A DNA stretch of 64,000 bases from Dactylis glomerata (Eukaryota > Streptophyta > Magnoliopsida > Poales > Poaceae): NCBI GenBank assembly GCA_007115705.1, contig QXEO01001034.1:3038001-3102000 (forward strand), in the 5' to 3' direction. The notes under the pieces were generated by a model. The model was not told the DNA's origin and made no database searches. It worked only from the letters and a program-made list of their open reading frames with translations. The position numbers were made by a program, and so were the translations under genes. Shown here piece by piece: positions 24,415 to 37,585 of this stretch; positions within the stretch are counted from its first letter, which is position 1, and every line of letters starts with the position of its first letter.

Positions 24415-25465
24415 ACTCGTTCGCTCTCGAGGGCAACAAGGGAACCCTAAAAAACCACCACCGCTAGCCCTCACCACCTCCTCCTCTCCCTCCGTTGACA
24501 TAGGGTACTGCTGGTGAAAGCCCAGACGATCCTGGCGGCAGCGAGGTCCCATCTCACCCCCATGCTTTAGGATCTCAGTCCAGGACAACGCCTTTGGCTA
24601 GGGTGTGGCGTGATCGCCTCGCGCCATGGCGTGGCTTCCTCTGCAATGACGCGATGGAGGGCGTAGAAACCTCTCTAGCAAGATCAACAACGAACAACAC
24701 AACACGTGGCTGTTGCGCATGATGGAGGCGTGGATGTCGACCCGTGAAAGCTGGGCTTTGAATAATCAGAGGTGACGATGGCGGCGACCTCAACCGCTGT
24801 TACCATCCTGAAGGTGTCCCTGCTATGATTCTAGGGAAAACCTAGATCTGGGTCTTTCGAATCGGACAATGACGTCACTTCTGATGTCGCTCTACCTATC
24901 GGGTCATCAACTTGGAACACGTGATGCCTAGAGGGGTCTTCGAGGCGGTGCGATTTGCATCTACCTCTTTGACAACAGCGAGACTCGGTGGAGTGGTGCG
25001 ACGGGGTCTTGACGATGGATTGGCTTAATGGACTTGCGAGGGGTGGTGGCGACATCTGACATCATGGTGGATTTGACGGCAAGCCTAGCAAGATCACTAT
25101 GTTGATCCGTTATGAAGATGGGTTCACAAAATACAGTGGTGGCGACTTCTGAGGTGTGTGCATGGGCACTCACCGAGAGTCTGTTTGACCGACTATGCTC
25201 CTAGCTCGTCGATTGACAGCTACTTGATTCCTTTGTTTTCAAATGATGCACGTTGGTGTGATGGCAGTGCATAAGGCCTTGTTCATGGCCACCCCCTTAA
25301 TCAGTCTTGGAGGTGTAGCAATCTGTCTCTAAGTTGGTGTCTTCGTTCTGATATATGCACTCCTCTTGTAAGGCTTTCATGAATAATCTAATAAAAAGGT
25401 TTTGTGCATCCTTTGGATATGCAGAAGCCGGGGTCTCAACCTCCATTTTGAACAAATAGTTCCTT
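24415..25465 (+). mobile_element. Candidate LINE-like retroposed sequence
   Basis: A GC-rich start (CACCACCGCTAGCCC region) leads into a 1-kb non-coding body. The 3' end reads TAATAAAAAGGTTTTGTGCATCC, then GATATGCAGAAGCCGGGGTC. The 3' motif resembles the ends of grass LINE-type retroposons from memory. No reverse transcriptase frame and no target duplication were found. Confidence 0.3.
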
Positions 25466-26059
25466 TGAGGTGGTTAATTGTGATTTATGGGGGATTTGGA
25501 AAATCATAAACGAGATTTTGTTTGAAAAAAGCTACCCTCCATTCAAGTCTAGAAAGGATCTTAAAACATGATCTGGGGCTATTCATGCATAGGGTTAAAC
25601 CCCAAGACAAATCCAACCTTGTTGTTTGGCTACATTCCTTTTAGTTCTTTTGGTTTTGCACTAGCGTTTGGTTATTGTTGTAGTTTTATCTCTCTCCCAT
25701 TGTACATAAAATTAAATAAACATGTAATTACCCCTTTCTCACCACATAAAAGCGTCATTGTTATATGTATCTTGGAGAAGAGCAGGCGGGTGTGATAGAA
25801 ACTTGGGTCTAAATGTGAAGAGCACAAGAGAAAGAAGATGAGGAAACATACAAGGGGAGCAAAAGTCTCCACAACATGGGTCCACCCCGAGGCACATCGT
25901 GGAGGCCTCACATTCCCCCGTTCACTTGGTTGACTCGAGTCTTGCACCATAGGTACATCTTGACAAAACCAGAGGGCGATACGATCTGAAGTACCAAAAA
26001 CATAGTAACAGAAGGTTGGAGGTGGAACCGCCACTGAAGCCTTTCCCGGTTCCATTCCT
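25466..26059. other. Unassigned spacer left of element A
   Basis: Mixed sequence without recognisable domain. Similarity to element B begins only at 26060, which is why the LTR of A is started there. Confidence 0.4.
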
Positions 26060-26218
26060 GACAAGGGTATAGCTAATAGAGCCCGTTATCTTTGTACCCC
26101 TGAGGCCCGTTAAGATAGGCCTAGTCATAGACATAGTCGAAATACGAGTTGACATCGTATACAGACACTGTAATTTGTATTAAACCCGACTGGATCCTTG
26201 AGACTTAGTGATGGCTGG

Positions 26219-27860
26219 CGTGTAGTTGATGATGATTATGGCCAGACAGTTGGGAAACTCCAAGCGGAAAGTATGATGAGCACAGCGGCAAGTCTTTTCC
26301 CTCAGTAAGAAACCAAGGTTTAATCGTTCAGGCGAAGAGCAGACAATACGACTGAAGGTGATGCTTGCAAGCTTCGCGATAGCTCTGGACAATTTATATG
26401 GTGCCTCGTCCAAGCTTTGCTTTGCGAGCAGCAACATGGAATCTGCACACAACACAACCAAATACTTTGTTCCCAACTTGCGATGAGGTTGTCAATCTCA
26501 CCGGTTTGCTTGAAACAAAGGGTATGAGCGTATCGAGTGGAAACAGTAGAAGTATGCGAGTAAAGTAAACAGTGCGAGTAAAGTAAACAGGTGATAGCAA
26601 TATGATGGAAATAGGACCGGGGTCCACAGTTCACTAGTGGTGTCTCTCCATAAGATAAATAACACATGCTGGGTAAACAAATTACAGTTGGGCAATTGAT
26701 AGAATAAAGATAACGTGATATGTCAAGAAGATCACTATGCGATTTACTCTGGGCATTACAACAAAATATATAGACCGCCATCCAACTGCATCTATGACTA
26801 ATAATCCACTCGCGGGGATATCATCCGAACACCCTATGAGTATTAAGTTGCGAACAACAGATAATTGCATTAAGCAAAGTGTGTAATGTAAACAAAGCAT
26901 ATGCCCTCGAGCATATGAATGTTGTTTTCTCCCTAGTAGCAACAGCACATCTACAACCTTAGAGGTTTCTGTCACTCCCCCAGGTTAAATAGAGGCATGA
27001 ACCCACTATCGAGCATAAATACCCCCTCTTGGAGTCACTAGCAACTACTCGGCCAAGATAGCTACTAACAACGGAGAGCATGCAAGATCATAAACAACAT
27101 AGAGATAACATAAGATATATTTCAGTATAGCAACTCAATCATAACACCAATATTCATCGGATCCCAACAAACCAAACATGTAGAATTACATAACGGTGAT
27201 CTCAATCATGTAGGGCAGCTCATGAGATCTAAACATGAAGCACATGGTGGAGAGGACAACCATCTAGCTACTGCTATGGACCCATAGTCCAAGGTAGACT
27301 ACTCACTCATCGCTCCGGAGGCAAGCATGGCGATGAAGAAGACCTCCGGTGGCGATTCCCCTCTCCGGCAGGGTGCCGGGAAGAGCTTCTGGTCCCTCCC
27401 GATCTCGGGTCGACGACGGCGGTGGATCGCGATGTGTTTCTGGAAAATTGATCGGGTACTTAGGTTTTTTCCGTCGGGGGGTCTTTATAGGCGAAGGGGC
27501 ATCGTCAGAAGTGGACCGAGGAGCCCTCACACATAGGGGGCGCGGCCAGGGGCTGGGCCGCGCCGCCCTGGTGTGTGGGGCCCTCATGGCCCCACTCCGT
27601 CTCCTCTTCAGATCTCTGGAAGCTTCCGGGGAAAATAAGACTTCAGGAACTTGTTTCGTCCAATTCCGAGAATATTTCCTGTGTAGCTTTTCTGAAACAC
27701 AAAAACAACAAAAAACAGGGAACTGGCACTATGGCGACTTGTTAGTAGGTTAGTTCCGAAAAATGCATAAAAGTGCCACGAAGTATAACGAAACATTAAG
27801 CAAATGGTTTAAAAACAAGCATGGAGCATCAAAAATTATGGATACGTTAGAGACGTATCA
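26219..27860 (-). mobile_element. Solo LTR of an Athila-lineage Gypsy element (S2)
   Basis: A 1642-bp unit, minus orientation, with the same family ends as S1 (TGATACGTCTCTAACG at its 5' end). It is flanked by a perfect 5-bp target duplication CTTAG at 26214-26218 and 27861-27865. It interrupts the LTR of element A. A TATA-like box (minus, 27484-27489) and the conserved hairpin (27365-27379) are present. Confidence 0.9.
27365..27379 (-). other. Conserved LTR leader hairpin, copy in S2
   Basis: Minus-strand CCGGCA-CCC-TGCCGG stem-loop, about 105 nt downstream of the TATA-like box. Confidence 0.65.
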
Positions 27861-28061
27861 CTTAGCCACCTATATATAGGGGCCAGGAAAGGCCGGCCAG
27901 GGACAGATTGAGATCGAGCCAATTGAGTACCATGCTTATTCTCGATACACGCATAATCCCGCCTTGTTTGACTGACCTTTACCTTCGAGTTCATCCTACG
28001 CCCTCTTCCCCTCATCCTAAGTCCTTCATCTAGGACATTTGTCGAGCTAACCCTCGTCAAT

Positions 28062-28079
28062 TGGCACCGACCGTGGGGA
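28062..28079 (+). other. Primer-binding site of element A
   Basis: TGGCACCGACCGTGGGGA begins two bases after the LTR end. Element B has TGGCGCCGACCGTGGGGA at the same place. The TGG start and position fit a tRNA primer site; the tRNA species is not assigned. Confidence 0.75.
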
Positions 28080-28096
28080 CCCTGGGCGTTGGAATC

Positions 28097-30372
28097 ATGA
28101 ACTTGACGGATTTTTCGCTTCTAGCCAACAACAACTCAAAAATTGACGGAAACCAGATATCCTTCGGGACCGTAGTTTCAACTTCATCCACCAACCCTTA
28201 CTCCAGTCTTCGCAAGCTTGGATCAGGAGATGGACCTGACGATTGAAAGTCTAAACTTTTGTGTCGGTTCTTTGGGTTCGACTCGCCTCTCAAATTTGAC
28301 AAAATCGGATCCGTCGGCAGGAAAAACCGCAACAATCACAGTGTCAGAATCATCGGTAGGCTCTTCCAGCGAGGTAAACTCGCCAGTCAGCTTCGTAGCA
28401 ATGGAAAACAGGGAAGAAAAAATCAAAGAACTCAACAAAATCATGGGAAACCTCGACATAGGAGCAACAAAGGATCACCTAAATCCTGCCCAAAAGGATT
28501 TCACCACCCGAAATGACGGTGTCTCCGGCAACGTATACCAGGTATGTGTCATCATCACTGAAGCAGCGGAAGAAGACAATGACATAGGCAACATAGTAGT
28601 CGACACGCAGGGCAAAAAGCCACAGAGCAACAGCGGAAAAGAGAAGGAGAAAATATACGTCTCTGCCGGAGAGTGGAGAATTATCATGTCAGCAATTAAT
28701 CACGGCACAGAGGTACCCGCAAACTTGAGGAGAGAAGTTTTAATGGGATATCAGTACGCCCTACATCAACACAAAAAGAAGCTGCAAGCAGAAAAAAAAC
28801 AAGCTCATGAAAAATCAAGAGAGCAACAGCGCATCAAGCAGATCATACTGGAATGAATATTGCGAGACATCAGACTCCAGCAAAGAAAGATATCGTGAAC
28901 CAAAGCATAGCAGGAGAAAGACAACATGGAGAAGAGAAGAAAACCGTGCAAGAAGTATTAGCGCACCATTATCAGACGAAGAGGAAAACTTCATATAGGA
29001 AATGCCAAAAGCAGCTTTAGTAGCGGCACAAGCATATCTGCTAACCACGTATCCGGAACCCGGAGATCCACGGGAAGACATGCATCAGGCAGCCATAAAA
29101 AGTCTTGGATTAGTGGAAGATAAGCTAAGGCAGCACTCTTCAGAAAAGAAGTCGACATATTATGAGGATCGGGGAAAGAAAAGCCAAAAGTACCAATCCT
29201 CGCAAAACCAAATAAGCGAATCATCAGGCGACAAAAACCACAAGGCACGAACGGAGGATGCAAGGAATATTATAGCACAGACCAAGGTGAACAAAGCACG
29301 CTATGCGTGAAATGAAGAAAACTATGAGGACGACAAAAAAGAGATGGGCACGCTATGCTTTACCCAAAGGGTTCGCAGAACGCGAGTACCCAAAGGATTC
29401 AAATTACCACATGAGCAGCGGAAATACGATGGGTCACAAGAACCTAGGCTGTGTCTATCAGACTACCTTCAAGTAGTGCAAATACTTGGAGGAATAAGAG
29501 CAACAACAATGCAAAGTTTACAACTACACCTCACTGGCACAGCACGGTCCTGATTAAGCACCTTACCCAACGATTTCATCGGGAGTTGGGGCGAACTAGA
29601 AAATCAATTTGCAAGAAATTTTCGTTCAACATATAAACATCCAACGTCAATAGAGGAAGTCAAATCATGTACGCAGAGAAAGGGCGAGACTTTACATTCA
29701 TATATACAGCGATGGAGTATAATTAAAAACTCCACAGAAGACGTCTCCGATGAGCGGGCAGTAGATGCTTTTTCGGCTAGCCTTCGCCGTTTGTCTCTCA
29801 TGGAAGAATTAGGGAGAACAAGGCCCAAAACTGTGTCAGAATTAATAGAGATAGCAAGCAGATTCGCCGATGGAGAAGATGCGTACAACAATAAGAGGGC
29901 GCGTTCACCAGAAGTCGGCAGAGAAAGCAGGCAAAGGCGCAGGTCTCACAACGAGGATGGCTGCATAAGACGCAACCAAGTAGCCACAGGATACAAAAGG
30001 GGAGACGAGGAAGGAACCGAGAGTAGAGAGTACCAAGACAAAAACAACCGCAGACGAGATAAGTCGAAATATTCTGACCCATCGGCGGATGACATGCTTC
30101 ATGGACCTTGCCGCATCCACTATGCATACCTAGATGGCAAGAGAGTTTCCAATCATCTAATGAGAGATTGCAGGACGTTCCTAAGACTACAAGATGCAAT
30201 GGAATTAAGCCAAGGAGCACATCGAGAAAACATAACACAGGGCAACATAACCACAGGTCAAGGATATCAAGTACAAAATGATGCAGGTCATCTAGAGTCA
30301 AGAGTGTACATATCTGCGATGATTAAGCCTGTCCCAAAATCCAAGAAAGAGCAGAAAAGTATATCAAGGTAA
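28097..30372 (+). pseudogene. Gypsy gag remnant of element A
   Basis: The frame starts MNLTDFSLLANNNSK at 28097 and then breaks repeatedly. The next open blocks are 28218-28856 (MDQEMDLTIESLNF, then SAGEWRIIMSAINHG), 29002-29310, 29344-29553 (gag core VPKGFKLPHEQRKYDGSQEP and LSDYLQVVQILGG) and 29791-30372 (RTRPKTVSELIEIASRFADG). The last block has a basic region and ends near a Cys/His-containing segment, GPCRIHYAYLDGKRVSNHL. These match the gag of Tat/Retand-like Gypsy elements of grasses. At least four frameshifts or stops make it inactive. The element is cut at 30429 by the X 5' LTR, and its pol and right LTR are not in the window. Confidence 0.8.
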
Positions 30373-30429
30373 GTAAACCTAGCAATATCGTCACCACCAG
30401 CCACTACAGAATATCTGCGATGGTCCGAC

Positions 30430-31823
30430 TGATACGTTCAAAACGTATCTACTTTCTCGAACACTTTTGCTATTGTTTCTCCTCTAATTTGTGTGTTTTG
30501 AATACAACTAACACGGACTAACGCTGTTTTCAGCAGAATTGCCCTGGTGTCAGGTTTTTGTGCAGAAATCCAACTTTCAGGAAAAATCCTGGAAAATACT
30601 TGCAAAATTCCTATTTTACCAGAAGACACATGGAGCCAGAGTATGAGACGGAGAGGGGCCATAGGGGGCTCACACCACCTAGTGGCGCGGGCCAGGCCAG
30701 GCCGCACCAGGGGGTGGTGTGGCCGCCCCAGGCGTCGCCTCGACCCCTCCTTCCGCCTACATATACCTTCTGACCTAAAAGGATCGGGGGTTCAGCGTTT
30801 TTCCCAGATAGAGGTTCCACTATGCCGCCACCACCAGAAACCGCGATTCAGAACCAGAAACTCTGTTCTGGCACCCTGCCGAGATGGGGATTTGGAGGAT
30901 ATCATCATCATCACCGACGGCTCTCCATCAACCATCCATGATTCCCCCATCCATGTGTGAGTAATTCCCACTGTAGGCGAAGGGGATGGTAGGGATTGGA
31001 TTAGATCATTCATGTAATTGCTATGACATTGTTAGGGCATGGTACCTAGTATCCATTGTTAGTGCTTATGACATTGTTGCAACTTATTGTGCTTAATGCT
31101 TGTCACTTTGGGCCTGAGTGCCATGATCTCAGATCTGAACTTGTTATTGTTTTATGATGATAATTGTTGTTTATGATCTTACCTGCAAGTTGTATACACA
31201 TATCATTGTCTGGAACCCGAGGCCCCAAAGTGACAATAATTGGGATAACCGAAGGAGATGGCTATGATGTGAGGATCACATGTATTCACTGAGTGTTAAT
31301 GCTTTGCTCCGGTACTCTATTAAAAGGAGTACCTTAATTACCAGTAGTTTCCCTTGAGGCCCCGCTGCAAACGGGCTGGTAGGACAGAAGATGTCGTGCA
31401 AGTTTCTCATTGCGAGCACGTACGACTATATACGGAACACATGCCTATGGTTGTTTAGTATTAGGATTCTTTATCTTTATTTATCTGCAATTACCCATGT
31501 CTTGATTATTACATGAATTATCTTGTCCATGCAACGCCCGTTCATCCATCCCTATGCCTACAGTATTTAATTCTACTATTTACTATTGATACCACTACCG
31601 TCTTTATTTTACTATTGCTGCTACTATTTTACTACTGCCACTCCTATAAAACTGTTGCTACTGATAAATTGCTGCGAGCAAGTCTGTTTCCAGGTGCAGC
31701 TGAATTGACAACTCATCTGTTAAGGCTTATAAATATTCTTTGGCTCCCCTTGTGTCGAATCAATAAATCTAGGTTTTACTTCCCTCGAAAACTGTTGCGA
31801 TTCCCTATACTTATGGGTCATCA
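30430..31823 (+). repeat. 5' LTR of element X (Sabrina/WHAM-like, Athila lineage)
   Basis: 1394 bp from TGATACGTTCAAAACG to CTTATGGGTCATCA, directly followed by a primer-binding site. A TATA-like sequence (CATATACC, near 30770) precedes the conserved hairpin at 30870-30880 by about 100 nt. The left flank is element A gag sequence ending in CCGAC. Confidence 0.8.
30870..30880 (+). other. Conserved LTR leader hairpin, copy in X
   Basis: GGCA-CCC-TGCC, a shorter stem than in the S and Y LTRs, but with the same loop and the same spacing to the TATA-like box. Confidence 0.55.
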
Positions 31824-31834
31824 AGACTATTTTC

Positions 31835-31852
31835 TGGCGCCGTTGCCGGGGA
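31835..31852 (+). other. Primer-binding site of element X
   Basis: TGGCGCCGTTGCCGGGGA lies 11 bases after the LTR. This is the primer site usual in Athila-lineage elements, commonly attributed to tRNA-Asp. Confidence 0.8.
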
Positions 31853-31911
31853 GCATAGCTTTATTTGTAAGTTCACATGGAATTCATATTGTTTGCTGCA
31901 ATCCATTCATC

Positions 31912-34528
31912 ATGGGTAAACCTCGTGATGGAAAAGTTCCTATATTGCCATCCACTACAAGAAGAGGTACAACTCTAAACACCTCTGTTGCTCTTGATTC
32001 GCCATATTTGATGAGTAAGTTGCTTACACCACCACATGCACATGCTACTACTTCTGCTGAGTTTGAAAATGCTTCTGATAATTTTGATGATGCTTCTACT
32101 GTGCTTGATGAGAGTGGTTCGTTAGGTTCCTTCTTAGATGCTACAATTGCTAGGACTAAGCAAATGGGAAACACTGCGGTTACACCTGTTAGTTCACCTG
32201 AGTCTAGAGAATGTCCTAGTGATGATCTTGAGGAAGCTTATATTGAGCTCAATGATGATTTTATTGATGATTTTCATGCTACTAGTGACGCTGGTGCTAT
32301 TAGAGATCTTCTTGCAAGACGCGCTATTAGATATAAGTTGTCTCCTGATGCTAAGTTTGCTACGTCTCCCATAAATATTAGTGATAAGGATTATGATTTC
32401 TCTTTGGATTTATCTTACATATCTATTGTTGAGAAAGAACATTTTTGTGGTACTGAAAATGAAAGTGCTATGGGACATATGAATGAGCTCTCTGCTTTGA
32501 GTAACTTATTTTCTGATGATACTAAGTTGCGCACTTACTTTGTTGCTAAGATTTTCCCTTTCTCATTGAAAGGTGAAGCTAAAGCTTGGTTTAATAATTT
32601 GTCTCCTGGATCTATTGATAGTCATATTTCTTTGGTTAATGCTTTCTTTCAGAAATATTTTCCTGCTAGTGCTCAACATGCTGCTTTGCAGAAAATCTTT
32701 GACTTTGAGCAGGTAAAAGGAGAGAAACTGCCTGAATCATGGGCAAGGTTTTGTTCTTTAATTAGAGCACTGCCTGGAGAGCCATTCCCTAAAAATGAAC
32801 TCCTTGATATATTTTATAATGGACTAACTGTTGAATTTAAGACATACTTGGATAGTTGTGTTGATTGTGTTTTCAGGAAAAGAACTCCTACTAAAGCTGA
32901 AGAATTAATGGCTAAAATAAGCCGGAATTATGATGATTGAAATATATTTGAGCCAATACCAGCGCCAACACCAAAGAAGAGAGGAATGATTGAATTAAAT
33001 GATGAAGTGATGAGAGAAGCCAAGAAATCTCTTAAGGAGAAGGGTATTAAATCTGAAGATGTGAAGAATCTACCACCTATAGAAGAATTATGTAAGCCAA
33101 TCCCTCGCTCCTCCACAATTGAGGTACACTCTCTCCAATGTTTTGATAATAGAGATTTTTCTTACTCTAAACCTCCTGATCAATGCTTAGATGAGTTTGA
33201 TAATTTCATTGTTAAGCAAGATAACTTTAATAAGAGGGTGCAGAATCATTTGTTGGAGAACTCTAGAGCTATTAATAAGTTGCAGGATATTGTGGAGAGA
33301 ACCTCTAATGATGTTAATATGCTTGTTAAACATTTCCAAATGGTTCAGACTCAAATTGATCAGCTTACTAAGGTGCAAAAAGATTTGCTAGTTAATGCGT
33401 CTAGAGAAAAACATACTTGTGAAATAAGCACAAGAAGTGGTGCTTCTACTCATGATCCTTTATATCCTGAAGGACATCCTGAGAGGATCGAACATGATTC
33501 TCAACGTGTTGCAGGTAATGGTACTCCTTCCAAGAAAAAGAAGAAGAAGCATAAAACAGTTGCAGAATCTTCTGAAATAGGTAAGGATCCTAATAGTGTT
33601 TCTATTTCTGATGCTGAAACCGAAAGCGGTAATGCTTCTGATAAAGAAGAAGATGAGGAGGAACCAGAAAAGCTCGTTAAGAATGCAAAGTAAACCAAGG
33701 AGGATTTCATTGCCAAAAAACATGGTAGTGAGAGAGAACCTTGGGTGCAAAAACCAATGCCTTTTTCTGGTAAGAAACATAAATCCAAGGAAGAAGAACA
33801 CTATAACAGGTTTTGTGAATGGATGAAACCTTTGTTTTTGCAAATTCCTTTGACTAATGCTATTAAAATGCCTCCTTATTCAAAGTATATGAAGAATATT
33901 GTTTCTAACAAAAGGAAAATTCCTAGTGAGGAAATTTCCACTTTGCTTGCTAATTATTCTTTCGATGGCAAGGTTCCCAAGAAGCTTGGAGATCTAGGTA
34001 TACTGACTATTCCTTGCTCTATTAAAAATAACTATGTTAGAACTGCTTTGTGTGATTTGGGAGCTGGAGTTAGTGTCATGCCTTTTTCTCTCTATAAGAG
34101 ACTTGATCTAGAAAAATTTCATATCAACTGATATATCTTTGCAAATGGCTGATAAGTCTACTACTATTCCTATTGGTATATGTGAGGATGTTCCTATTTA
34201 AGTGGCTAATAATTGTTTGATATTAACTGACTTTGTTGTGTTGGAAATGCCTGAAGATGATAATATGTCTATTATTCTTGGGAAACCTTTTCTAAACACT
34301 CCAGGTGCTGTTATTGATTGCAACCAAGGGAAAGTAACTTTTAATGTTAATGATAAGGAGCACATGGTTTATTTCCCTAAGAAGATTGATAGAAAATATG
34401 GTCTAAATTCAATCAAAATTATTGAGACCATCAAAGTTGGAGAAATTTATTGTTCAAGGCTAAAGCCCAAGGAGGAATATAAAATTGTTATGGTTGGGAC
34501 TATGCCTATCAAGGTCGAGGTAACATAA
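31912..34528 (+). pseudogene. Athila-lineage gag-protease of element X
   Basis: The start is MGKPRDGKVPILP at 31912; the open frame runs further left, but that part is LTR. A gag core near residues 200-300 contains FPFSLKGEAKAWFNNL and FFQKYFPASAQHAAL. A linker with a lysine run (KKKKKKHK) follows. The aspartic protease core LCDLGAGVSVMP lies near 34050 and shows the Asp-Leu-Gly-Ala form typical of Athila rather than DTG or DSG. Lesions are TGA at 32938, TAA at 33691, a frameshift around 34129 and TAA at 34199. Reverse transcriptase, RNase H and integrase never follow, so the element was non-autonomous even before E2 inserted at 34716. Confidence 0.82.
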
Positions 34529-34711
34529 TCGTTTAGTGAAATGCAAAGTTTTGTTTCATAGAAAATTGGTTTGGTAACTAGACTTGATCAACCTTGTTAA
34601 CAAAGCGGTTTTTAAATGAACGAAACTATGTTTCATCGCATTTACTTTTGTTTACTCATATTTCCATCTTGTTCACTTTTGTTTCTGCTGTTTAGTTTCA
34701 TATTAGAATAT
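34529..34711 (+). other. Untranslated spacer of element X, left of E2
   Basis: T-rich sequence following the protease remnant; its continuation after removal of E2 is 43298. Confidence 0.6.
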
Positions 34712-34716
34712 CTTAG

Positions 34717-36407
34717 TGAAAGGAATATGCCCGAGAGGCAATAATAAAGTTGTTATTATATTATTCCGTGTTCATAATAGATGTTTATTTTTCATGCTAG
34801 AATTGTATTAATCGGAAACATTAATACTTGTGTGATTAATAAACTAAAAGGGTTCCTAGTAAAGCCTCTCTTTTATACTAGCTCGTTGATTAACTGATGA
34901 TCAAGGTTTCCTGATCATGAACATTGGATGTTATTAATAACGGGGTCATATCATTAGAAGAATGATGTGATGAACACTCACACCCATAGTACGAATAGCA
35001 ATACGATCAAGTCATCAAGTTCACTGCTATATCAAACTCATGCGAAGTAGTTCTAATCCTTAGACCATGAGATCATGTTAATCACTGATACCGGAAGGGT
35101 ACTTTGATGATATCAAACGTCACACCGTAATAGGGTGATTATAAAGGTTGATTTGGGTACTCTGAAAGTATTAGTTGAGGCTCATGGATCAAGAGTGGGA
35201 TTTGTCCATCCGGATGACGGAAAGATATTCTCTGGGCCCTTCTCAGTGATATTGCATTGGAATCGCTTGCAAGCATGTGACTAGGTCACAGGAATGCATT
35301 ATCACGGAACGAGTAAAGAGACTTGTCGGGAACGAGATCGAACTAGGTATGGTTGATACCAAATGATCGGATCTCGGACAAGTAATAATATCGTGAGACA
35401 AAAGGAATTAACTATATTCGTTACTGGTTCACACGATCACTAGTTCATCGTTGAGTAAGTGGGAGTCATCATGGATTTCTAGATCCCGCTATTGATTATT
35501 GATCGGAGAGGAGTCTCGATCATGTCCACGTTATTCACGAACCGTAGGGTGACACACTTAAGGTTCACCGTCGTTTTTGAGTGGATACGATACTCCGATC
35601 GAATTACAGGACAGCATAAGGGTTGTTTCAGAAAAGCACCAAAACTGTTTCGGGATATCGAAATAACTCAAGGGTGTATTTGTTAATGTTTGTTAATTGA
35701 ATGAATTAACAAATATTAAAGAAATAAAAATGTTTTATTAAATCAATAAGTGTGAATTTTAATTAGCATGAATGTCATGCAAAATTAAAATGGGGGTTAC
35801 CTCATGTTGATGAGGGGGTTACCACCATGAAGGGAATGAAGAGGGGGTTACCACCATGAAGAGGAGGAGGGCCTCCTTGGCCGGCCACCCCTTGGGGGCT
35901 GCCCCTCCTCCCCTATATAAACCCCTCCCTCTCCTCCATGTGACACACTTCTTGATCCTCCCCTCCCTCGCATAGTTGCTGCCCAATATCCATCTCAGCT
36001 TAGCGAAGCTCTGCCGGAATTGTAGTTCGTAGTTCATACACTTGGAGAAGTGTGTGGAGGAGTGTCCGGCGGATCCCTTCTTCCGCTGCCCCGCTGGACC
36101 GAGGGCGTGGAGGAGTCGATGACGAGCTATACGTGTGACCGAGCACGGGGGCGCTGCCACTTGTGGCGCCGTGTACACGATCTTATGATCGTCAAGCGAA
36201 CCACTACGTCGACTACGTCAAGTGAACAACTACGTCGACTACGTGCGTCTTCATCGACTCTACATCGTCAACGTTTGTGCGGGAATGTAATCCCCGCTTA
36301 CGGTCATCGAGGGTTAGTCTCCGTTGCTACCACCTCGTAGAGTATCTTGGCTAGTTTATGTGTTCTTGCGTAGGAAAATTTTTGTTTTCTATGCTACGAA
36401 CCCATCA
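34717..36407 (+). repeat. E2 5' LTR
   Basis: 1691 bp, TGAAAGGAATATGCCC to CGAACCCATCA. The promoter TATATAA is at 35914-35920 in a C-rich setting. Distantly similar to the E1 LTR at both ends. Confidence 0.95.
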
Positions 36408-36408
36408 G

Positions 36409-36421
36409 TGGTATCAGAGCC
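36409..36421 (+). other. E2 primer-binding site (initiator Met-tRNA)
   Basis: TGGTATCAGAGCC one base after the 5' LTR. Confidence 0.95.
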
Positions 36422-37585
36422 ATATCTATGCGTAGTTGGTATGCACGGCTAGAACACATGTGGATGTGGGCGTTGATGATCATGTTATTGCAATTTCTTT
36501 TGTATTTTGGATCATAGTGGCATAGTGGGATTGAAGCTGCCCGAGACTAACCTTACGTGACCGCGTTCATGAGACTTGTTCCACACTTGACATGCTTCGG
36601 CATATGTGGCTTTGCGGGTGTACGTTTCTCCCACTATAGTTATGATCTATTTTACAAATAGTTGTTAATAATATTTTTATCACCGTTGTGGTTTCATGTT
36701 CGTAGGTAAGAACGGTTCTTCCTAGAAAGCCCTAAACCACGTAAAATATGCAAGACAAATTAGAAACGTCTAACTTGTTTTTGCAGGGCATGTGATGTGA
36801 TATGGTTAAATTGTTTATGTTACAAATTGTATGCGATGATCCTTTTTGTAAGTTATAAACAACCGGCAGGAGCCATATGGTTGTCTTTACATTTAAATGG
36901 CCTGCGTGCCAAATATATATATCCAAGTGATATATTGTAATGGAGGAAGACAACCAAGGTGGCGCGCCGTGGACCTTGGTGCTACGCCGGTGGAATGATG
37001 GAGATCATACCATGACGCACAAGATGGAGATCGAATGCGTGAAGGACCATATCATATCACATTATATATGCATGTGATGTTTATCCTTTTATGCATCTTA
37101 TTCTGCTTAGATTTGATCGCGCGGTAGCATTATAAGATGATCCCTCTCACATAAATATCAAGATAAAAATGTGTTCTCCCATAACATGCACCGTCAAGAA
37201 AGTTCGTCGTTTTGAGACACCTCGTGATGATCGGGTGTGATAGACTCTATGTTCACATACGACGGGTGTAAGACAGTTTTACACACGCAAATGTTATGGT
37301 TCTACTTGGCGAGCCTAGCATGTACAGACATGGCCTCGGAACACGAACCGAAAGGTTAAGCATGAGTTATATGGTTGATATGATGAACATGGTGATGTTC
37401 GCCTTTGAAACTACACCGTTGCACGTGATGATCGGTTGCGGTGTAGTGGATTTGGTTCGTGTAATCACTTAAGATAACTAGGAGGGATGTTGTTTTAAGT
37501 GGGAGTTCACGTAGAATTTGATTTAACCTGAACTCATTCTATTATGAACTTAGTCTAAATTCACTTTGCAAATAATTTGTAGATC

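Larger units (their letters stand above)
26060..28059 (+). repeat. 5' LTR of short-LTR Gypsy element A, split by solo LTR S2
   Basis: The first part (26060-26218) begins TGACAAGGGTATAG. The second (27866-28059) ends CCCTCGTCA just before a primer-binding site. Joined, they give about 353 bp with TG...CA ends. Element B at 62637-62971 has the same start and end (335 bp). The left boundary is inferred from where similarity with B stops. The solo LTR S2 sits inside, flanked by CTTAG. Confidence 0.65.

Noticed and set aside
31513..31911. Extension of the X gag frame upstream of 31912
   Set aside because: This part is LTR and primer-site sequence; the Met at 31912 follows the leader and starts the conserved gag.
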